Source: Caulobacteraceae bacterium
Lineage (GTDB): Bacteria; Pseudomonadota; Alphaproteobacteria; Caulobacterales; Caulobacteraceae
Length of the DNA: 7,043 nucleotides
Reading direction: 5' to 3'
Assembly (NCBI GenBank): GCA_003161535.1
Contig: PMOM01000266.1
Span: forward strand, 1 to 7,043
Shown: in pieces, positions 1-4,721 of the stretch
Layout of the letters: the number at the start of each line of letters is the position of its first letter
Position numbering within the stretch: position 1 is the first letter of the stretch
Program-made: the position numbers and the translations under genes
The notes under the pieces: generated by a model
The model's database searches: none
What the model saw: the letters and a program-made list of their open reading frames with translations, nothing else
Told to the model about the DNA's origin: nothing

Positions 1-366
1 CGGCGCCCGCTCGAACCACACCTTGGCCCAGAAGGTGGCGCGTACGCCCTTGCGGATGTTGGGAATGCCGATGAGAAAGGTCCAGGCGCCGGCCGGGATG
101 GGCCCAGGCAGGTAGGAGGGGGTGGCGTCCTCCGCCGAAAGGGTGACCAGGGTCCGTTCGCCGCCGCTCCAGCCGCGGAAGCGTTGTGGATCGAGGAGGC
201 CCAGATCGAGAGTCGTGCGGTGAGCGCGGTCGTAGTCGAAGGCGACCGTCAGGCGGGTCACCCCGGCGGGTGCGTCGAACGGAATCCCGCGATAGGTTTC
301 GTGGTCGGTGTCGGTGATTATCCCTTCGAGAATCAGGTCCGCGGGCGCTTGCGCCGGTTCTGGCAT
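1..366 (-). CDS. CehA/McbA-family metallohydrolase, N-terminal part (cut by window edge)
   Basis: The 122 visible codons begin MPEPAQAPADLILEG and have no stop before the window edge. The stretch around residues 53-95 is characteristic of the beta-rich N-terminal domain of CehA/McbA proteins: DLGLLDP, then FRGWSGG, then ATPSYLPGPIPAGAW. This domain precedes a PHP-type metal-dependent hydrolase domain, which would lie outside the window, so no catalytic residues can be checked. The family was named for carbaryl-type ester/amide hydrolases, but most members have unknown substrates. I chose the ATG at 366 because AAGGAG (minus strand, 376-381) lies 9 nt upstream. The frame stays open further upstream, to another ATG at 450, but that one would bury the ribosome binding site. 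No signal peptide follows the chosen start, so the protein looks cytoplasmic. It diverges from the small gene at 483. The family call is fairly sure and the substrate is unknown. Confidence 0.75.
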   Translation of the reverse strand, partial: MPEPAQAPADLILEGIITDTDHETYRGIPFDAPAGVTRLTVAFDYDRAHRTTLDLGLLDPQRFRGWSGGERTLVTLSAEDATPSYLPGPIPAGAWTFLIGIPNIRKGVRATFWAKVWFERAP

Positions 367-482
367 CCGTCGAGGCTCCTTGGCGTGGTCCCAAAGTTGA
401 AACCAAGGGACCTTTGTTGGGATGCTATGCTGAGTTCGCCAACCGGGCATAGTGCTTGCCGCGACATCGCCAAGGAGCCTCG
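367..482. promoter_or_regulatory. Divergent intergenic region with promoters of both flanking genes (inferred)
   Basis: This 116-bp spacer separates two divergently read genes and so must hold both start regions. It is more AT-rich than its surroundings between about 393 and 430. A TTGAAA at 397-402 resembles a -35 box on the plus strand, but no well-placed -10 follows: TATGCT at 426-431 is 23 nt away, which is too far. I therefore do not assign a promoter precisely. A GGTCCC/GGGACC dyad and the mirrored ribosome binding sites lie inside or at the borders and are listed separately. Confidence 0.5.
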
Positions 483-483
483 A
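370..483. repeat. Perfect 16-bp inverted repeat carrying both ribosome binding sites
   Basis: The arms are 370-385 (TCGAGGCTCCTTGGCG) and 468-483 (CGCCAAGGAGCCTCGA), exact reverse complements separated by 82 bp. The match stops sharply at both ends. Each arm holds AAGGAG, read outward: for the left gene it lies 9 nt before its ATG, and for the right gene 5 nt before its ATG, whose A is the last base of the arm. The two mRNAs therefore carry an identical 16-nt leader segment. A transcript reading through both arms could fold into a long stem. Confidence 0.85.
387..412. promoter_or_regulatory. GGTCCC-N14-GGGACC dyad, possible operator
   Basis: GGTCCC at 387-392 is an exact inverted copy of GGGACC at 407-412. 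The centre-to-centre distance of 20 bp is about two helical turns, a geometry that suits a dimeric regulator. It lies just inside the left arm of the 16-bp inverted repeat, close to the left gene's start. No regulator is encoded nearby, and a 6-bp dyad can arise by chance, so a binding function is only a guess. Confidence 0.25.
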
Positions 484-806
484 TGAATCTCGCGCCAATG
501 ATCCTGCTTATTGCTTGGGCCGGGGCGGATGGGCCGCCGGCGCGGCCACCGGCCTCGATCTGCAATGGAATGACGATTGAGCTGGCTGACGTCAGCATCG
601 ACAACGCCGGCGCGACCGTCGCCCTGGCGGCGCAGCTCCATTCGGGCGATTGCGCCATCCTGCCCAACCTGCCGGCGGGCGCCTATGCCATCCATTTTAC
701 CGAGCGCGGCAGGCAGCAATCGGCTCTGTGCGTCCAAGGCGTGTCCCTGAGACCCGGCAAGACGATCAAGATCGCTCCCGACGATGACGCCAGGTGCGTC
801 TTTTAG
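483..806 (+). CDS. Small, probably exported four-cysteine protein of unknown function
   Basis: The 107-residue product is not recognised as a member of a known family. The ATG at 483 is preceded by AAGGAG at 472-477 with 5 nt spacing, which is preferred over an upstream in-frame start at 456. The first 15 residues (MNLAPMILLIAWAGA) are hydrophobic and resemble a short signal peptide with a possible AGA cleavage site, although there is no basic residue at the N-terminus. The remainder has alternating beta-like stretches and a loop, LPAGAYAIHF (63-72), reminiscent of carboxypeptidase-regulatory or PEGA-like beta folds. Four cysteines (27, 57, 83, 105) could form two disulfides if the protein is exported. 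The gene diverges from the CehA/McbA gene and shares its leader repeat, which hints at co-regulation. It converges on the glycosidase gene with only 5 bp between stop codons. Confidence 0.7.
   Translation: MNLAPMILLIAWAGADGPPARPPASICNGMTIELADVSIDNAGATVALAAQLHSGDCAILPNLPAGAYAIHFTERGRQQSALCVQGVSLRPGKTIKIAPDDDARCVF
786..804 (+). terminator. Terminator-like hairpin overlapping the stop codon of the small gene
   Basis: GACGC (786-790), loop CAGGT, GCGTC (796-800), followed directly by TTTT (801-804), which runs into the TAG stop. This is the order expected of an intrinsic terminator for plus-strand transcription, although the stem is only 5 bp and the U-tract 4 nt. The opposite direction lacks a T-run, so it would not serve the glycosidase operon in the same way. 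The placement makes sense because the next gene ends 5 bp away and leaves no other room. Confidence 0.35.
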
Positions 807-811
807 ACCGC

Positions 812-3112
812 TCAGGGCAGATCGATCGTCACCGTGCCGGGACCGTCCAGATGAAGGGCGCCGGAGCTCCAAATCAGTCGCCGGCCGCCAATGCGCGCAG
901 CGCCTGGGGTTGTCGTGAAAGGCCAAGCAAAGAGGTAACCTCCGGGCGGCCGCGCATCGCCGCTGATGCGCAGGATGAGCTTGCGTCCCCGGGTCTTGGC
1001 CGCCCAGGTCAATCGTCCATAGGGCGTGCGCAGGTCCCCAATTCCGACGCCGGATCCCGAGAACCAGCTCGGCGGCAGCCCGGCGCCCAATACCAGAGCG
1101 GCGTCGCTCTCGCGCTCAAAGGCGAACATGTCGAGGACGGATCGAACATAGTCGGAGGCCACCCAGGCGTGCGGCATGTCGCCGATGAAGCGCGGCTTGC
1201 GCTTTTCGCGTCCGACCACTTCGGCCCAGCCGTTCCAAGCCAGCGGTCGGCGATCGGCGAGGAAGAAATCGAGCAAGGCATCGGCTCGATCCCGTCGGCC
1301 AAGCCTGACGAAGGCGCCAATCGCCCGCAGTTCATAGGGAGTATATGCGTCCCAACCTGCACTTCCGTCCCTGCGCTGAGTGAACTCTCGCCAATAACGT
1401 TCGAAGGTGTGATCGAGGAGGTCCTTGGGCAGATCCTGGCTGTCGCCACCGGGGCTGAGCGCGATAGTGGTGGACGTGGCGTCAAAGTCGCCCAGGTCCG
1501 CGGCGCCCGGTATGAAGTCAATGCCATGCGCCATGGCGGAGGCCTGCAATGAGGCATGCAGATCGCCACGGAACTCGTCTCGCGCGCGAGTCAGTCGAGC
1601 TTGATCACCCTCAATGCCGAGCGTCCGGGCGATGAATACCGCGTCGTGGTAACCGCGCAGGGCCCAAAAATCATCCCAATAGGAATAGGCCGGCTTGTTC
1701 GAATAGCCTTCGTGGCTGATCGACGGCGATACCAGGCCGTAGAGCATCCGGCGCTCTGGGCTTTGATTGGCGCTGGATTGCTCGGCGAGGCGCAGGGCGT
1801 CGAGGTGACCCGCCGCCGCCCGCACATGTGGCCACATCTGGCGCAACAGCACCATGTCGCCGGTGTAGCGATAAACTTCGGCCGCCAGGAAGATCAGCTC
1901 ACCGTCGCTGTCGTTCTCCGGGGTCGGATCGGCGCCGCGGGCATCGATGCAGCAGGGTATCCTGCCGTCGGCGAACTGATGGGGCGCGTACCAGCGCAGA
2001 TAGTCCGCAGCGACGTCGGCGGCGCCTAGGCGCATCAGAGCCTCGGAAATCATCGACCCGTCCCGGATCCAGGATCGATCGTAGGACCTTGTTCCCGGCC
2101 GCAGCATGGGTCCATCGCGGGACATCAACATATAGGCCAGCGAGGTCTTCAGGGTGTTCACGACGGGCCGCCCCGCCATCGGCACGGCGAAGGCCACACG
2201 ACCTAGGCGCGCCCTCCAGGCGCGCGCGACAAGCGCCTGCTTCCGCTCCAGCCAGACTTCGGCGTCTGCGGAGACCGGCAGGCTCGCCTCTCCGGCGAGC
2301 GGCGCGACCCAACCCACGGACGCGGCGCCCCTCGCGGGCAGGGCCAGATGATAGATCAGGGCGCCGCTGGCAGTTCCATGGTCGTCGCGGGCTTCAGCCG
2401 CCACGCTCTTCGATGACAGAAGGATCGCCGGGACGAAGCCCGCCTCCAAGGCGGAGGCATCGAATTGGTCCGGCCGGCGCAGGGGCCAGATCGCGGTTTG
2501 GCCGTTCACCACAACGCGGCCGCCATCGAAAGCCAGGGTCTCGATGGGACTGAAGCCTCCCGTGGTGTTCAAGAACTGTTCCGGCCCGTTGACCTGAATT
2601 GGGCGAATGGCCAGGGCCAGGGTAAGGGTTCGCGGCTGATCCGTGAGGTTGCGGATCTCGTATCGCCCGACCAACTGCGACTGCCTGGCGTCACCGATGG
2701 CGAAGGCAGTGACCCGCAATTGCCAGCCTGGACCGCGCCAAGTGATAGTCGGAATCGGCAAGTAACCGTCCTGCAGCGACTGGGTGAGCGCAACGTCGGC
2801 CCAGGTGACCAGGCGGCCGGCGTCGATGACGAAGGGTTCGACGGAGGCGCCGCCCTTGGCCAGCTCGATCGCGCCGTCTTCGGAGATCAGGCCGCCGCGG
2901 CCTCCGCCGTCAGTCCCGACGAGGGTCCAATAGGGTTGTTCCCCAACGAAGGCGCGCGGATAGAGTCCGCGTCGGACTTGCTTGGCCGCGGTCGCGAAAA
3001 AAGCGTTGGGCGCCGCGCCAGAAGCGAGCGGCTCCAACCTTGCCTGGACGCCAGAGCTCATGGCCGCCGACAGGATGAAGACTCCGGCCGCCAAAGGATG
3101 CAGCCGCCTCAT
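812..3112 (-). CDS. Secreted six-hairpin (alpha/alpha) glycosidase-like protein
   Basis: This 766-residue protein starts with a clear signal peptide (residues 1-24, basic MRR, hydrophobic core, likely cleavage after GVQA), so it should act in the periplasm or outside the cell. Residues about 30-300 look like an N-terminal beta-sandwich, residues about 310-665 like an (alpha/alpha)6 barrel, and 675-766 like a C-terminal beta domain. Barrel motifs typical of six-hairpin glycosidases are SYDRSWIRDG (343-352), ENDSDGELIF (399-408), YWDDFWALRGY (478-488) and GDMPHAW (644-650). The Asp in RDG and acidic residues in the next two motifs are candidate active-site residues. I cannot name a GH family or a substrate. 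It is read directly after the sensor-like gene: its ATG abuts that gene's TGA with no spacing and no convincing ribosome binding site, which suggests translational coupling. The only two cysteines are adjacent (387-388). Confidence 0.75.
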   Translation of the reverse strand: MRRLHPLAAGVFILSAAMSSGVQARLEPLASGAAPNAFFATAAKQVRRGLYPRAFVGEQPYWTLVGTDGGGRGGLISEDGAIELAKGGASVEPFVIDAGRLVTWADVALTQSLQDGYLPIPTITWRGPGWQLRVTAFAIGDARQSQLVGRYEIRNLTDQPRTLTLALAIRPIQVNGPEQFLNTTGGFSPIETLAFDGGRVVVNGQTAIWPLRRPDQFDASALEAGFVPAILLSSKSVAAEARDDHGTASGALIYHLALPARGAASVGWVAPLAGEASLPVSADAEVWLERKQALVARAWRARLGRVAFAVPMAGRPVVNTLKTSLAYMLMSRDGPMLRPGTRSYDRSWIRDGSMISEALMRLGAADVAADYLRWYAPHQFADGRIPCCIDARGADPTPENDSDGELIFLAAEVYRYTGDMVLLRQMWPHVRAAAGHLDALRLAEQSSANQSPERRMLYGLVSPSISHEGYSNKPAYSYWDDFWALRGYHDAVFIARTLGIEGDQARLTRARDEFRGDLHASLQASAMAHGIDFIPGAADLGDFDATSTTIALSPGGDSQDLPKDLLDHTFERYWREFTQRRDGSAGWDAYTPYELRAIGAFVRLGRRDRADALLDFFLADRRPLAWNGWAEVVGREKRKPRFIGDMPHAWVASDYVRSVLDMFAFERESDAALVLGAGLPPSWFSGSGVGIGDLRTPYGRLTWAAKTRGRKLILRISGDARPPGGYLFAWPFTTTPGAARIGGRRLIWSSGALHLDGPGTVTIDLP

Positions 3113-3598
3113 TCAGGGCGGCTGAGTCGATGCGGACGGCTTGGCCGGCGGCTTGGCGTTCTGCGGGATCATCCGGCGCAAGGCTTCTCCCAGAGCGGCG
3201 CGCTGCGGAGCAGGAAGACCGGCGGCGAAGTCGAGAACGCCGTCTTCCACCGTCGCCCGCGATTCCTCATTGAGTCGCCGCGCCTGGGCGAGCTTCTGCT
3301 TGGCGACGGCCGCGTTGAACTGCGCATTGGCCAGGGAGCCCCATACTTCAAGGCGCAAGGCGCGAGCTTGTCGGTTCGCCGGTCGCGCGGCCCGGCCCTC
3401 GGCCCGAAGCAGGCCTAGGAAGGCCGCCCTGTGCGTGGCGTCGAGACTCATGGCCGCCCGGCGCATGACCGGCTGGGGCAGAGGACGAACCCCCTCGGCG
3501 CGGGGAGTGAAAGCGATGACCGCGGCGGCGGTGGCGAGCAGGAAGACATTGAGCGCCAGCGAAGCGATCAGAGCGATGGAGATCGTCGATGGGCGCAT
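3113..3598 (-). CDS. Membrane-anchored CnrX/Spy-like 'periplasmic heavy-metal sensor' family protein
   Basis: The 161-residue product has an N-terminal membrane anchor (residues about 8-30) followed by a helical periplasmic domain rich in Ala, Arg and Gln, and a proline-rich tail (150-161). The anchor, the all-helical body and the LPAPQRAALGEALRRM element (128-143) match the CnrX/ZraP/Spy-like 'Metal_resist' type. In CnrX the metal is held by several His plus Glu and Met. Here there is a single His (56) and only scattered Met (45, 50, 143), so metal binding of the CnrX type is doubtful. I chose the ATG at 3598, with GGAGG (3603-3607) 4 nt upstream. A longer reading to 3781 would overlap the upstream gene extensively and lacks the anchor at its N-terminus. 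The start shares one base with the upstream stop (TGATG). A likely role is to relay an envelope signal to the anti-sigma candidate. Confidence 0.65.
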   Translation of the reverse strand: MRPSTISIALIASLALNVFLLATAAAVIAFTPRAEGVRPLPQPVMRRAAMSLDATHRAAFLGLLRAEGRAARPANRQARALRLEVWGSLANAQFNAAVAKQKLAQARRLNEESRATVEDGVLDFAAGLPAPQRAALGEALRRMIPQNAKPPAKPSASTQPP

Positions 3599-4029
3599 CA
3601 CCCCTCCGTCAGATCTGGCGGGTCGCGTAGCAGCCTGAGCGCTTCGTCGCCGGCATCGGCGTTGACCGCCAGTCGCACGCTCGCCAGGGCGGGTGCGCCC
3701 ACGGTCGCTCCGGTCGCCAGGCCCGCCGCGCAGGCCGCCGCCATGGTCGCCCCGATCGCCGCGCCGGCGAGCCAGCGCCATGCGAGGCTGAAGGCGCGCG
3801 CGCTCGGCGCGGCCAGAATAATGCGCTCGCGCAAGGCTCGGCTGGGGACGGGGAGGGGAGCTGTGACGTTCAATATTCGATCAAGCCTCGCCGCTTGGGC
3901 CAGCAGGGCCTCGGCCGATGCTGGTGCGCTCGCCGCCAGGTGGAGCGCGGCTTCACGTTCGGCGGGCGGCCAGCGGCCGAGATCGGCTCCAAACGCCCAG
4001 GCGAGTTGTTCGAATCGGTTGAGGTTCAT
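3598..4029 (-). CDS. Single-pass membrane protein, probable anti-sigma factor
   Basis: The 143-residue protein has a cytoplasmic-looking N-terminal half with helical segments (residues 1-80, opening MNLNRFEQLAWAFG), one transmembrane helix at about 83-107 rich in Ala and Gly, and a short periplasmic tail ending DPPDLTEG. Size, topology and position directly after an ECF sigma gene match a membrane anti-sigma factor of the CnrY kind. There is no HxxxCxxC zinc anti-sigma motif, and the only cysteine lies in the membrane helix. The ATG at 4029 has GGAGG (4036-4040) 6 nt upstream, placed in a small hairpin. The gene follows the sigma stop by 19 nt and overlaps the next gene by 1 base. The function is inferred mainly from context, since sequence similarity to characterised anti-sigmas cannot be judged by eye. 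Confidence 0.65.
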   Translation of the reverse strand: MNLNRFEQLAWAFGADLGRWPPAEREAALHLAASAPASAEALLAQAARLDRILNVTAPLPVPSRALRERIILAAPSARAFSLAWRWLAGAAIGATMAAACAAGLATGATVGAPALASVRLAVNADAGDEALRLLRDPPDLTEG

Positions 4030-4033
4030 CGAG

Positions 4034-4046
4034 CGCCTCCGAGGCG
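4034..4046 (-). promoter_or_regulatory. Stem-loop holding the anti-sigma ribosome binding site
   Basis: Between the sigma stop and the anti-sigma start the mRNA reads CGCCU-CGG-AGGCG, a perfect 5-bp stem with a 3-nt loop. The GGAGG Shine-Dalgarno (4036-4040) lies across the loop and the 3' side of the stem. Ribosomes ending translation of the sigma gene at 4049 would open it, so anti-sigma synthesis may be coupled to sigma synthesis. The stem is short and the effect is inferred. Confidence 0.4.
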
Positions 4047-4048
4047 TT

Positions 4049-4606
4049 TCAATCGTCCACCGCCAGGTCCGCGAGGTTGGCGCGCAGAGTGCGGCGCGCT
4101 CGCGAAAGCAGGCTCTCCAGGGCCTCGACGCTCACCCCCATTGCCTGGGCGGCTTCGATATTGCCCAACTCCTGGTAGTGACAAAGCACAATCGCCTCCT
4201 TTTGCCTCGGCGGAAGGCCGGCAAGCGAGGCTGACACCCGCCGGCCGACGTCCTGTGCATGCAGGTTCCGGTCGGGGCCGGGGCCTTCGTCGACCTGGTC
4301 GGGTGGCGGCTCGCCAGTCATGCGTCGTCGCCGGCGCAATCGGTCGTAGCAAAGGTTGAGCGCCACCTTGTGCAACCAAGTATCGAAACTGGCCGCCCCC
4401 GGCCGCCAATGGCGGGAGAATTTCCAGACCTTGATGAATGTTTCCTGCGCGACATCTTCGGCATCGACGCTGTCGCCCAGCATGCGGCGGGCGAGCCCCA
4501 GCAGGCGTGGAAGCTTGCTGTTGACCAAGGTGCGAATAGCCGCCTGGTCCCCTCGTCCAGCCAGGAGGACGAGTTGGTCGTCCGCTTCGGCGCCAGGCGA
4601 TTTCAA
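4049..4606 (-). CDS. ECF-type RNA polymerase sigma factor, CnrH-like
   Basis: The 185-residue protein has the two-domain ECF layout. Region 2 spans about 20-95 and includes DAEDVAQETFIKVWKF (48-63) and FDTWLHKVALNLCYDRLRRR (74-93). Region 4 spans about 123-178 and includes LPPRQKEAIVLCHYQ (131-145) and the helix-turn-helix segment GNIEAAQAMGVSVEALESLL (148-167). The NxEAAxxMxxSVxAxESLLxRxRRxLR pattern is the style seen in CnrH-type sigmas, which agrees with the CnrX-like gene two positions downstream. The start is a TTG at 4606: a TGA lies in frame two codons upstream, no in-frame ATG or GTG precedes the conserved region, and GAGG (4613-4616) is 6 nt away. The gene leads the cluster and is expected to activate its own promoter, which I infer from how such cassettes usually work. 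Confidence 0.9.
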   Translation of the reverse strand: MKSPGAEADDQLVLLAGRGDQAAIRTLVNSKLPRLLGLARRMLGDSVDAEDVAQETFIKVWKFSRHWRPGAASFDTWLHKVALNLCYDRLRRRRRMTGEPPPDQVDEGPGPDRNLHAQDVGRRVSASLAGLPPRQKEAIVLCHYQELGNIEAAQAMGVSVEALESLLSRARRTLRANLADLAVDD

Positions 4607-4721
4607 CCTTCACCTCGCTCAAGCGTCGCACTCCGTCCGCATTGTGACCGCGCGCTCGTCAGCGCCCGGCCGCCCAACTCCCGTCTCCGATTGAACGGTC
4701 GATCGGTATGTTTCCGTCGCA
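4607..4721 (-). promoter_or_regulatory. Leader/promoter region of the sigma-factor cluster
   Basis: These 115 bp separate glnE from the sigma gene. On the minus strand GGAAAC (4715-4710) resembles the GGAAC -35 box of ECF promoters, and a CGTTC lies 12 nt downstream, closer than the usual 16-17 nt, so the pair is not a clean promoter. CCGAT (4687-4691) and ATCGG (4702-4706) form a dyad overlapping this site. A second hairpin, GCGCT-CGTC-AGCGC (4652-4665), has no U-tract and is not a convincing glnE terminator. Read-through from glnE therefore cannot be excluded. Confidence 0.3.

Noticed and set aside
370..483. MITE-like element with 16-bp terminal inverted repeats
   Set aside because: No target-site duplication is visible at the borders, and the repeat ends coincide with ribosome binding sites of flanking genes, which fits a regulatory or leader role better.
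333..926. Minus-strand 197-codon frame opposite the small exported protein
   Set aside because: Arg/Pro-rich, no motif, and it overlaps the small gene, the glycosidase end and the start of the CehA/McbA gene. The small gene has a better ribosome binding site and a plausible signal peptide.
2465..3418. Long plus-strand open frames opposite the glycosidase and sensor-like genes (also around 794-1552, 1556-2029 and 1828-2553)
   Set aside because: They lie antisense to well-supported genes, have low-complexity Arg/Gly/Ala/Pro-rich products with no motifs, and are typical high-GC shadow frames.
4026..4631. Alternative minus-strand frame over the sigma gene starting at a GTG at 4631
   Set aside because: It encodes Arg/Pro-rich sequence without motifs, while the other frame gives a clear ECF sigma factor.
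4652..4665. GCGCT-CGTC-AGCGC hairpin as a glnE terminator
   Set aside because: No T-tract follows in the direction of transcription and the hairpin is more than 50 bp beyond the stop codon.
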